DNA from: DASRTE01 sp035316885
Lineage (GTDB): Bacteria; Actinomycetota; Actinomycetes; Jiangellales; Jiangellaceae
DNA length: 10,258 bases
Direction of reading: 5' to 3'
Assembly: GCA_035316885.1 (NCBI GenBank)
Contig: DATHII010000080.1
Location: forward strand, 1-10,258
A model generated the notes under the pieces. That model saw nothing but the letters and a program-made list of their open reading frames with translations, was not told the origin of the DNA and did not search any database. A program made the translations under genes and the position numbers. Of this stretch, positions 1 to 6,799 are shown piece after piece (the stretch's first letter is position 1; every line of letters starts with the position of its first letter).

Positions 1-1207
1 CGACGCCGTTCGGGGCCGGATCGCGTTCACCTCGCCGGAAGGCAAGCAGTACGCCCTGCGCGACGACGTCCGGCTGGCGACCATCGTCGTGCGGCCCCGG
101 GGCTGGCACCTCGACGAGCGCCACCTCGTGGTCGACGACGCGCCGGCCGTCGGGGGGTTGGTCGACTTCGGTCTGCACTTCTTCCACAACGCCGCCGAAC
201 TGTTGGCGCGGGGGAGCGGACCGTACTTCTACCTGCCCAAGATGGAGAGCCACCTCGAGGCACGCCTCTGGAACGACGTCTTCACCTTCGCCCAGCAGGA
301 GCTCGGGGTCCCGCACGGGTCGATCCGCGCCACCGTGCTGATCGAGACGATCAACGCCGCATTTGAGATGGACGAGATCCTCTTCGAGTTGCGCGAGCAT
401 GCCTCCGGCCTCAACGCCGGCCGCTGGGACTACTTGTTCAGCGTCATCAAGAACTTCCGCGACGCCGGGCCTTCGTTCGTCCTGCCGAACCGGGCCGACG
501 TCACCATGACTGCACCGATGATGCGCGCCTACACCGACCTGCTTGTGGCGACCTGCCACCGGCGCGGTGCGTTCGCCATCGGCGGGATGGCGGCGTTCAT
601 CCCCAGCCGGCGCGACCCGAAGGTCAACGAGGTGGCGCTGGGAAAGGTCCGTGAGGACAAGCTGCGCGAGTCCGGCGACGGATTCGACGGCTCGTGGGTG
701 GCGCACCCCGACCTCGTGCCTGTCTGCACGGAGATCTTCGACGGGGTGCTCGGCGACCGGCCCAACCAGCTCGACCGGCGCCGCGACGACGTGGCGGTGA
801 GTGCCGATCAACTGCTCGACGTTGCGTCGGTGCCTGGTTCACCGACGGCGGCGGGGCTCCGCACGAACATCGACGTGGGCCTGCGCTACCTGGCGGCGTG
901 GCTGGGGGGCAACGGCGCCGTGGCGATCCACAACCTCATGGAAGACGCCGCCACCGCCGAGATCTCCCGGTCCCAGATCTGGCAGTGGGTCCACAACGGA
1001 GTCGGGCTCGGCGACGGCGAGCCGGTGACACCGCAGCTGGTCCGGGCGGTGGCTGACGACGTGCTGGCCTCGATCCGCGCCGAGATCGGCGAGCAGGCGT
1101 ACGGCTCCAGCCGCTTCGGCGATGCGCGTGCGCTGTTCGAGCAGGTAGCCCTTGCCGACGAGTTCGTCGACTTCCTCACCCTGCCGGCGTACGACTTGAT
1201 CGACTGA
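1..1207 (+). CDS. aceB: Malate synthase A, 5'-truncated by the window edge
   Basis: The product condenses glyoxylate with acetyl-CoA to give malate, the second step of the glyoxylate shunt, in the cytosol. The frame is open from base 2, giving about 401 residues to the TGA at 1205-1207. The family is about 530 residues long, so roughly 130 N-terminal residues lie outside the window. The GTG at 89 is an internal Val codon, not a start. Visible signature blocks are RPRGWHL (Arg codon 92-94, the conserved substrate-binding arginine), FFHNAAELLARGSGPYFYLPK, TVLIET (Glu codon 344-346) and GRWDY (Asp codon 428-430). The last two are the expected Mg2+ ligands. IGGMAAFIP follows, then WVAHPDLVP, and LMEDAATAEISR carries the expected catalytic-base Asp at 944-946. 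All motif residues are intact and the C-terminus looks complete. The pattern fits the AceB (isoform A) family rather than the larger GlcB isoform G. Isocitrate lyase is not in the window. Confidence 0.96.
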   Translation, partial: DAVRGRIAFTSPEGKQYALRDDVRLATIVVRPRGWHLDERHLVVDDAPAVGGLVDFGLHFFHNAAELLARGSGPYFYLPKMESHLEARLWNDVFTFAQQELGVPHGSIRATVLIETINAAFEMDEILFELREHASGLNAGRWDYLFSVIKNFRDAGPSFVLPNRADVTMTAPMMRAYTDLLVATCHRRGAFAIGGMAAFIPSRRDPKVNEVALGKVREDKLRESGDGFDGSWVAHPDLVPVCTEIFDGVLGDRPNQLDRRRDDVAVSADQLLDVASVPGSPTAAGLRTNIDVGLRYLAAWLGGNGAVAIHNLMEDAATAEISRSQIWQWVHNGVGLGDGEPVTPQLVRAVADDVLASIRAEIGEQAYGSSRFGDARALFEQVALADEFVDFLTLPAYDLID

Positions 1208-1274
1208 GCAGCACGCGGACGAGGTACCGACCGGCGTTTCACCGGGGTGCTGCCATGGGCAGAAGTGGATCAGC

Positions 1275-1298
1275 GGCTACGGCACCCGAGCCGTAGCC
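1275..1298 (+). promoter_or_regulatory. Perfect 9-bp inverted repeat overlapping a -10-like hexamer
   Basis: GGCTACGGC (1275-1283) and GCCGTAGCC (1290-1298) are exact reverse complements around a 6-nt loop (ACCCGA). No T-run follows, so a classical intrinsic terminator for the malate synthase gene is not well supported. The right arm contains most of TAGCCT (1294-1299), a good actinobacterial -10 (TAnnnT), 23 nt before the next ATG. A repressor or activator operator overlapping a promoter is therefore one reading, and a U-less terminator hairpin is the other. No convincing -35 is visible 16-18 nt upstream. Confidence 0.5.
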
Positions 1299-1310
1299 TC
1301 GGCTGAGAGG
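1294..1310 (+). promoter_or_regulatory. Putative -10 box and ribosome binding site for the small membrane protein gene
   Basis: TAGCCT at 1294-1299 matches the TAnnnT consensus and would place a transcript start near 1306. GAGAGG at 1305-1310 is a purine-rich Shine-Dalgarno candidate, but it lies 12 nt before the ATG at 1323, which is long. A nearer GGAG at 1317-1320 leaves only 2 nt. If transcription starts near 1306 the leader is only about 17 nt and would include little or none of the first candidate, so the initiation mode is uncertain. Confidence 0.35.
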
Positions 1311-1322
1311 ACGACCGGAGCC

Positions 1323-1604
1323 ATGGTCCGCACAGTGACCCGCTATTCGGCCGCGACAGTAGTGCTCGTCATCACCGGGGTCATCGCCGCCTTCATCGCC
1401 GTAGCGATCGTGCTCTTACTCGTCGACGCCAACACGGAGAACATGATCGTCAACGCGATCGTGACGGTCGGCGACTTCTTCACCACGCCGTTCCAGGACA
1501 TGTTCCCCCAGGCGGACGAGGAACGCGACGTGCTGATCAACTGGGGCATTGCGCTGCTGGCCTACCTGGCCGTCGGCGGGCTTGTTGCCCGGGTCGCACG
1601 CTGA
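1323..1604 (+). CDS. Small two-helix membrane protein of unknown function
   Basis: This 93-residue protein has two hydrophobic segments, about residues 11-34 and 70-89, each long enough to cross the membrane. Between them is a roughly 35-residue polar or amphipathic stretch with acidic clusters (DANTEN, QADEERD) and an FFTTPFQDMF block. A basic residue follows each end (VRTVTR at the N-terminus, ARVAR at the C-terminus). The layout resembles small conserved actinobacterial membrane proteins carrying a PF-x-x-F element before an INWGIA helix. I can name no function, and the family resemblance is from memory rather than a search. The coding call rests on GC-rich third positions, a clean ATG-TGA frame filling the gap, and membrane topology. 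The gene stands between malate synthase and the dusB-like gene, ending 20 nt before the latter, so co-transcription is possible. No signal-peptide cleavage site is evident. Confidence 0.8.
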   Translation: MVRTVTRYSAATVVLVITGVIAAFIAVAIVLLLVDANTENMIVNAIVTVGDFFTTPFQDMFPQADEERDVLINWGIALLAYLAVGGLVARVAR

Positions 1605-1612
1605 CCCTGGGC

Positions 1613-1627
1613 GACAATGGGCGGGTG
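1613..1627 (+). promoter_or_regulatory. Possible leaderless -10 (GACAAT) for the dusB-like gene
   Basis: GACAAT (1613-1618) is followed by exactly 6 nt and then the GTG at 1625. This is the spacing expected when transcription begins at the start codon. The hexamer mismatches TAnnnT at its first base. No Shine-Dalgarno stands upstream of this GTG (the preceding bases are GGGCGG), which supports the leaderless reading. No -35 was recognised. Confidence 0.4.
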
Positions 1628-2773
1628 ACGGCTGCGACGACGAACCTCGCCCGCCCGCTGCGCCTCGGCCCGCTCGAAGTGGCGCCGCCGGTGGTGCTGG
1701 CACCCATGGCCGGCATCACCAACGCAGCGTTCCGGCGGCTGTGCCGAGAACAGGGAGCCGGGCTCTACGTCTGCGAGATGATCACGTCGCGCGGAGTCGT
1801 CGAGCGCGACCAGAAGACGATGTCCATGCTCGTATTCGACCCGACCGAGACGGTCCGGTCGGTCCAGCTCTACGGCGTCGATCCGAACTACGTCGGCGAG
1901 GCGGTCAAGATCCTGGCCGGCGAGCACGGCGTCGGTCACGTCGACCTCAACTTCGGCTGCCCGGTGCCGAAGGTGACCCGCCGGGGCGGGGGAGCGGCGC
2001 TGCCGTACAAGCGGGGCCTGCTCGACCGGATCCTGCGCGCCGCCGTCTCCGCTGCGCAGCCGTACGGCATTCCGGTGACGATGAAGACGCGCAAGGGCAT
2101 CGACGACGACATCCTCACCTACCTCGACGCCGGCCTGATCGCGCAGGAGGCCGGGTGCGCGGCCATTGCGCTGCACGGCCGCACTGCCGCTCAGCACTAC
2201 TCCGGCTCGGCCGACTGGGGGTCGATCGCCCGACTGAAGGAGCACGTCGAGATCCCCGTTCTCGGCAACGGCGACATCTGGGAGGCCGGAGATGCCCTGC
2301 GGATGATCGACCGGACCGGCGCCGACGGCGTGGTCGTCGGCCGTGGCTGTCTGGGGCGGCCCTGGCTGTTCCGCGACCTCGCCGCGGCCTTTGCCGGTGC
2401 TCCGCTTCCCGCCCTGCCGACACTCGGCGAGGTCTCGGCGATGATCCGGCGTCACGCGGACCTGCTCGCCGACCTGGTTGGCGAGGAGCGCGGCCTTCGC
2501 GACATGCGCAAGCATATGGCCTGGTACCTCAAGGGCTTCGTCGTGGGCCAGGACGTCCGGGCGGCGCTGGGCATGGTGTCGTCGACGGCCGAGCTGGACG
2601 GCCTGCTCGCCCGGATGGACGTGGACCAGCCGTTCCCGGACAGCGAGCTCGGCGTGCCCCGAGGCCGGCAGGGCAGTTCCCGCAAGGTCACGCTGCCGGA
2701 GGGCTGGCTCGACGACGCCGACGGAACCTCGGCCGACCTGGCCGGAGCCGAGCTCGGCATCTCCGGTGGCTGA
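1625..2773 (+). CDS. dusB: tRNA-dihydrouridine synthase, DusB type
   Basis: This FMN enzyme reduces specific uridines in tRNA to dihydrouridine with NADPH, in the cytosol. The 382-residue product has the complete Dus core: APMAGITN (26-33), a conserved EMITSRG block (51-57), QLYG (81-84), NFGCPVPKV (109-117) with catalytic Cys112, MKTRKG (153-158), HGRT (184-187), GNGDI (214-218) and the FMN-phosphate segment GRGCLGRPW (239-247). A helical RNA-binding C-terminal domain follows from about residue 265. The GGGAALPY sequence just after the Cys motif is typical of the actinobacterial DusB-like group. The GTG at 1625 is preferred because the barrel starts soon after and a -10-like hexamer precedes it at leaderless spacing. 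The stop codon is overlapped by the start of the following transporter gene, which suggests translational coupling. The exact uridine positions modified cannot be told from sequence. Confidence 0.95.
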   Translation: MTAATTNLARPLRLGPLEVAPPVVLAPMAGITNAAFRRLCREQGAGLYVCEMITSRGVVERDQKTMSMLVFDPTETVRSVQLYGVDPNYVGEAVKILAGEHGVGHVDLNFGCPVPKVTRRGGGAALPYKRGLLDRILRAAVSAAQPYGIPVTMKTRKGIDDDILTYLDAGLIAQEAGCAAIALHGRTAAQHYSGSADWGSIARLKEHVEIPVLGNGDIWEAGDALRMIDRTGADGVVVGRGCLGRPWLFRDLAAAFAGAPLPALPTLGEVSAMIRRHADLLADLVGEERGLRDMRKHMAWYLKGFVVGQDVRAALGMVSSTAELDGLLARMDVDQPFPDSELGVPRGRQGSSRKVTLPEGWLDDADGTSADLAGAELGISGG

Positions 2774-3974
2774 GGTCACGCGTGCCGACACTGGGCGCCG
2801 CCGCTGGCTGATGCTGGGCCTCGCGATGGCGGCCCAGGCGACCACCTGCATGTACCTGTTCGGTATCGCGTACCTCTTGCCCGAGTTGCGGGACGCGTTC
2901 TCCGTAACGCTCGCCCAGGCCACCCTGCTCGTCGTGGCACCCGGCGTGGGCCTGATGGCCACGCTGATCCTGTGGGGCGCCGTGGCCGACCGCTACGGGG
3001 AGCGGCTGGCCATGTCGATCGGGCTCGGCGGCGCCGGCGTGCTCGTGGCCGCGGTTCCGCTCGTCGACAGCGTCACGGCCGTCGGGGTTCTGCTGATGAC
3101 GGCGGGGGCCGCTGGCGCCGCCGTCAACGCTGGGAGCGGGCGGATCATCCTGGGCTGGTTTCCCGCCAACCGCCGCGGCGTCGCGATGGGCGCGCGCCAG
3201 ATGGCACTGCCGATCGGGCTGGCGCTGGCGGCCGCAACTCTGCCGCCGTTGGCCGAGCGGTACGGATTCGGGCGAGCGCTACTGCTTCCCGCATTCTCGG
3301 CACTCGCCGTCGCCCTGCTCGTCGCCGTGTTCGTGACCGATCCACCCCGGCCGGACACGGACGTGACGACGCCTGCCGGGTCGCCCTATCGGACCATGCC
3401 GATCTGGCGGGTGCACGCGTCCAGCGGACTACTGGTAGTGCCGCAGCTCGTCGTGGCCACGTTCGCGCTCGTCTATCTCGTGGACGAGTATGGCTGGCCG
3501 CCGGCGCGGGCGGGTGCACTGCTCGCCGTGGTCCAGATCGCCGGCGCGTCCACGCGGCTGCTGGCCGGACTCTGGTCGGACCGGGTGGCGAGCCGGCTGC
3601 GACCGATGCGGCTGCTCGCCTACGTCAACGCAGCGACGATGGCCGGGCTGGCAGTAGCGGCGTTGGCCGGATCGTCGGTCGCGGTGGCTGCGTTGGTCGT
3701 CTGCGCCGTGATCACCGTGAGCGGAAACGGGCTCGCCTTCACCGCGGTGGCGGAGCTGGCGGGACGAGCGTGGGCGGGACGTGCGCTCGGGGCGCAGAAC
3801 ACCGTCCAGGGCGTGGCGGCAACGGTGACGGCACCGGCGTTCGCGGTCGTCATCACCCAGACGAGTTACAGCGCCGCATACGCGCTGGCGGCCGTGTTCC
3901 CGTTGCTGGCCGCCGCCGTCATCCCTGTGGCGGCCGAGGGTGCGGCCGGTCTGGCGGCTGAGTCGAGCGGCTAG
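2766..3974 (+). CDS. Major facilitator superfamily transporter
   Basis: This 402-residue integral membrane protein has the 12-helix MFS pattern. The first motif A is GAVADRYGER (71-80) between helices 2 and 3. A degenerate second copy, GLWSDRVASRLRPMR (about 268-282), lies in the second half. NRRGVAMGARQ (135-145) follows helix 4, a feature seen in the CynX/NarK-like anion group and other MFS families. A hydrophilic loop at about 191-215 divides the two halves. The chosen GTG at 2766 overlaps the dusB-like stop by 8 nt; earlier in-frame codons would run deep inside dusB. The Shine-Dalgarno is weak, so translation is probably coupled to dusB. The substrate is not predictable. The presence of malate synthase and PPDK nearby would fit an organic acid, but that is only inference. 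The stop TAG (3972-3974) also forms the start of a -10-like TAGGCT. Confidence 0.9.
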   Translation: MAEVTRADTGRRRWLMLGLAMAAQATTCMYLFGIAYLLPELRDAFSVTLAQATLLVVAPGVGLMATLILWGAVADRYGERLAMSIGLGGAGVLVAAVPLVDSVTAVGVLLMTAGAAGAAVNAGSGRIILGWFPANRRGVAMGARQMALPIGLALAAATLPPLAERYGFGRALLLPAFSALAVALLVAVFVTDPPRPDTDVTTPAGSPYRTMPIWRVHASSGLLVVPQLVVATFALVYLVDEYGWPPARAGALLAVVQIAGASTRLLAGLWSDRVASRLRPMRLLAYVNAATMAGLAVAALAGSSVAVAALVVCAVITVSGNGLAFTAVAELAGRAWAGRALGAQNTVQGVAATVTAPAFAVVITQTSYSAAYALAAVFPLLAAAVIPVAAEGAAGLAAESSG

Positions 3975-4015
3975 GCTCCGACCTGTCGCTTCGATCACGA
4001 CAAACCTCCGGAGGG
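3972..4015 (+). promoter_or_regulatory. Candidate ppdK promoter and Shine-Dalgarno
   Basis: TAGGCT (3972-3977) fits TAnnnT and uses the transporter stop codon as its first three bases. It would give a leader of about 39 nt before the ppdK GTG at 4023. GGAGGG (4010-4015) is a strong Shine-Dalgarno 7 nt before that GTG and decides the start. The Shine-Dalgarno is the right half of a perfect 10-base palindrome, CCTCCGGAGG (4005-4014), so an anti-Shine-Dalgarno lies immediately 5' of it. With no loop it cannot form a hairpin alone. No -35 is visible, so read-through from the upstream genes remains possible. Confidence 0.45.
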
Positions 4016-4022
4016 CCGATCG

Positions 4023-6731
4023 GTGCCGCAGTTCGTCTTCGATTTCTCGCAGGGCAGCAAAGACGACAAAGACCTCCTCGGCGGCAAGGGCGCGAACCTT
4101 GCCGAGATGACCAACCTGGGCCTTCCCGTTCCGCCCGGATTCACGATCTCCACCGAGGCGTGCCGTCACTATCTCGCCCATGGGGAGGAACCCGACGGAC
4201 TGTCCGATGAGGTGGGGCGCCACCTTGTCGCCCTGCAGGAGCAGATGGGCAAGCGCCTGGGCGACGCGGAGGACCCGCTGCTGGTGTCGGTACGTTCCGG
4301 AGCGAAGTTCTCGATGCCGGGAATGATGGAGACCGTCCTCAACGTCGGGCTGAACGACGGGTCCGTTCGTGGGCTCGCAGCGCGCGCCGGCGACGAACGC
4401 TTCGCCTGGGACTCGTACCGGCGGCTACTGCAGATGTTCGGGAGGACCGTCCTCGGCATCGAGGGCGAGCACTTCGAGCAGCGCCTCGAGCAGGCGAAGC
4501 AGGCAAAGGGGGTCGAGTCCGACCTCGACCTCGACCTCGACGACCTGCGGTCCCTCGTCGACGAGTTCAAGGGCGTCGTGCGGGCCGACTCCGGCAACGA
4601 CTTCCCCCAGGACCCACGCCAGCAGCTCGACATGGCCGTGCGCGCGGTCTTCGACTCGTGGAACACCGAGCGGGCCCGGCTCTACCGCCGCCAGGAGCGG
4701 ATCCCGGACGACCTCGGAACGGCGGTCAACATCGTCGCCATGGTCTTCGGCAACCTCGGACCCGACTCAGGCACCGGAGTCGCATTCACCCGGGACCCTG
4801 CCACCGGGCACCAGGGCGTCTACGGCGACTACCTCGCCAACGCGCAGGGTGAGGACGTCGTGGCCGGCATCCGCAACACGCTCCCGCTGGCCGATCTGGA
4901 GGAGCTCGACAAGGCGTCGTACGACCAGCTGCTGGAGATCATGTCCACGCTGGAACGCCACTACAAGGACCTGTGCGACATCGAGTTCACCATCGAGCGC
5001 GGCACGCTGTGGATGCTCCAGACCAGGGTCGGCAAGCGCACCGCCGCGGCCGCCTTCCGGATCGCCGGGCAGCTCGTCGACGAAGGGCTCATCGACGAGA
5101 ACGAGGCACTCTCCCGGGTGAGCGGCGACCAGCTCGCGCGGCTGCTGTTCCCGCAGTTCGACCCTGCAGCTGACCGCGAGCTGATCGGGAAGGGGATGGC
5201 CGCGAGCCCCGGTGCTGCGGTCGGAAAGGCGGTCTTCGAGTCCGGGCGGGCCGTCGAATGGGCCGACCGCGGCGAGGCCGTCATCCTCGTCCGCCGGGAG
5301 ACGAATCCCGACGACCTCCGCGGCATGGTGGCCGCCAAGGGAATCCTCACCTCTCGCGGCGGCAAGACCAGCCATGCCGCGGTCGTTGCCCGTGGCATGG
5401 GCCGCACCTGCGTCGTCGGGGCGGAGGGCCTGCGGGTCGACACCGGCGCGCGCGAGTTCACCACGGCGGACGGCGGGCGGGTCGTCGAAGGTGACGTGAT
5501 CTCCATCGACGGCGGCACCGGTGAGGTGTTCCTGGGGGAGGTGCCGGTCGTTCCCAGTGCCGTCGTCGGGGCGTTGCAGGGCGACGAGCCCGAGGGGCTG
5601 TCGGAGGGTGAGCAGGAGGTGGTCTCGGCAGTCGGGCGGCTGATGAAGCGCGCCGACGACCGACGCCGGCTCGGCGTCCGCGCCAACGCCGACACCCCCG
5701 ACGACGCGCGTCGGGCGCGAACCCTGGGCGCTGCGGGAATCGGCCTGTGCCGCACCGAGCACATGTTCCTCGGCGAGCGCCGCAAGATCGTCGAGCGGGT
5801 CATCCTGGCCCAGTCCGACGAGGAGCGCGCGGCGGCACTCGACGAGCTGCTGCCGCTGCAGCGTCAGGACTTCTCCGAGATCCTCGAGGCGATGGACGGG
5901 CTGCCGGTGACCATCCGGCTGCTCGATCCGCCGCTGCACGAGTTCCTGCCCGACTACACCGAGCTCTCGGTGCGGGTCGCGGTGGCCGACGCCACCGGAG
6001 AGCCCGATAAGGAGGCCACCACTCTGCTCGCCGAGGTCCAGCGACTGCACGAGCAGAACCCGATGCTGGGTATGCGGGGGGTTCGGCTCGGCCTGGTCGT
6101 GCCCGGGTTGTTCGAGCTTCAGGTGCGGGCGATCGCCGAAGCGGCGGCGTCGCTTCGCAAGCGCGGTATGGATCCGCAGCCCGAGATCATGGTCCCGCTG
6201 GTGGCGGCCGTCCAGGAGCTCGAGGCCATCCGTGAGACCGCTGCAACCGCGGTCGCAGAGGTCGCCGCTGAGACCGGAATCGAGTTGTCCTTCCTCATCG
6301 GCACCATGATCGAGCTACCCCGAGCATGCATGACGGCCGCGCAGATCGCCGAAGCCGCCGAGTTCTTCTCCTTCGGCACCAACGACCTCACCCAGACTGC
6401 ATGGGGCTTCTCCCGCGACGACGTCGAGGCGGCGTTCTTCCCGGCCTACCTCGAGAGGGGCATCTTCGGCGTCTCGCCATTCGAGTCCCTCGACGCGGAC
6501 GGTGTCGGGAGGCTGGTCTCGATCGCGACGATCGAGGGCCGGCAGGCACGTTCCGATCTCAAGATCGGCATCTGCGGTGAGCACGGCGGCGATCCCGACT
6601 CGATCCACTTCTTCGATTCGATCGGGCTGGACTACGTGTCATGCTCGCCGTTCCGGGTGCCGATCGCGCGGCTGGAAGCGGGCCGCGCTTCGGTCGCGGC
6701 CGGCCGGTCGGGAGGCAGCGACAGCCGCTGA
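4023..6731 (+). CDS. ppdK: Pyruvate, phosphate dikinase
   Basis: PPDK reversibly converts ATP, phosphate and pyruvate to AMP, pyrophosphate and PEP. In bacteria it serves gluconeogenesis from C3 acids or PPi-linked glycolysis. The protein is 902 residues, slightly longer than the usual roughly 875-880. Domain order is canonical. The N-terminal ATP-grasp domain has GGKGANLAEMT (20-30) and VRSGAKFSMPGMM (90-102). The swivelling phosphohistidine domain has GGKTSHAAVVARGMG (446-460), with His451 as the phosphocarrier preceded by Thr449-Ser450. In plant PPDK this threonine is the target of the regulatory kinase/phosphatase. The C-terminal PEP/pyruvate TIM barrel has GLCRTEHMF (574-582), FGTNDLTQ (784-791) and GICGEHGGDP (849-858), with the proton-donor Cys851. 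All key residues are intact. An acidic DL-repeat (167-173) and a Gly/Ser/Arg-rich tail account for some of the extra length. No PPDK regulatory protein gene is visible nearby. Confidence 0.97.
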   Translation: MPQFVFDFSQGSKDDKDLLGGKGANLAEMTNLGLPVPPGFTISTEACRHYLAHGEEPDGLSDEVGRHLVALQEQMGKRLGDAEDPLLVSVRSGAKFSMPGMMETVLNVGLNDGSVRGLAARAGDERFAWDSYRRLLQMFGRTVLGIEGEHFEQRLEQAKQAKGVESDLDLDLDDLRSLVDEFKGVVRADSGNDFPQDPRQQLDMAVRAVFDSWNTERARLYRRQERIPDDLGTAVNIVAMVFGNLGPDSGTGVAFTRDPATGHQGVYGDYLANAQGEDVVAGIRNTLPLADLEELDKASYDQLLEIMSTLERHYKDLCDIEFTIERGTLWMLQTRVGKRTAAAAFRIAGQLVDEGLIDENEALSRVSGDQLARLLFPQFDPAADRELIGKGMAASPGAAVGKAVFESGRAVEWADRGEAVILVRRETNPDDLRGMVAAKGILTSRGGKTSHAAVVARGMGRTCVVGAEGLRVDTGAREFTTADGGRVVEGDVISIDGGTGEVFLGEVPVVPSAVVGALQGDEPEGLSEGEQEVVSAVGRLMKRADDRRRLGVRANADTPDDARRARTLGAAGIGLCRTEHMFLGERRKIVERVILAQSDEERAAALDELLPLQRQDFSEILEAMDGLPVTIRLLDPPLHEFLPDYTELSVRVAVADATGEPDKEATTLLAEVQRLHEQNPMLGMRGVRLGLVVPGLFELQVRAIAEAAASLRKRGMDPQPEIMVPLVAAVQELEAIRETAATAVAEVAAETGIELSFLIGTMIELPRACMTAAQIAEAAEFFSFGTNDLTQTAWGFSRDDVEAAFFPAYLERGIFGVSPFESLDADGVGRLVSIATIEGRQARSDLKIGICGEHGGDPDSIHFFDSIGLDYVSCSPFRVPIARLEAGRASVAAGRSGGSDSR

Positions 6732-6784
6732 CGGGCGAACCGTCACGGGTGGCCCCGCCGGGCCCGGAGCCGAACGCGGCCAGC

Positions 6785-6799
6785 TACGGTCTCTGCGTG
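6785..6799 (+). promoter_or_regulatory. Leaderless-type -10 (TACGGT) before the YdcF-family gene
   Basis: TACGGT (6785-6790) matches TAnnnT exactly and is followed by 6 nt and the GTG at 6797, so the first base of the start codon would be the transcript start. No Shine-Dalgarno lies in the expected window. The 17-bp-upstream position shows no -35 match, which is common for leaderless actinobacterial promoters. Confidence 0.5.

Noticed and set aside
1255..1296. 13-codon ATG frame upstream of the small membrane protein as a leader peptide
   Set aside because: It precedes the predicted transcript start, lacks a Shine-Dalgarno, and has no residue run suggesting attenuation.
1562..2962. 466-codon open frame on the minus strand across dusB and the transporter
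   Set aside because: It is antisense to a well-recognised Dus enzyme, has no recognisable domain, and long antisense frames are expected in such GC-rich DNA.
4767..6050. 427-codon open frame on the minus strand within ppdK
   Set aside because: It overlaps the PPDK catalytic domains and has no family motif of its own.
6751..6764. 5-bp GC hairpin (GGCCC-CGCC-GGGCC) after ppdK as a terminator
   Set aside because: The stem is short, no T-tract follows, and such pairs are common by chance at this GC content.
6641..6796. Upstream extension of the YdcF-family protein into ppdK
   Set aside because: The added residues lack any family similarity and overlap the ppdK C-terminus in another frame. A TAnnnT hexamer at leaderless spacing supports the GTG at 6797.
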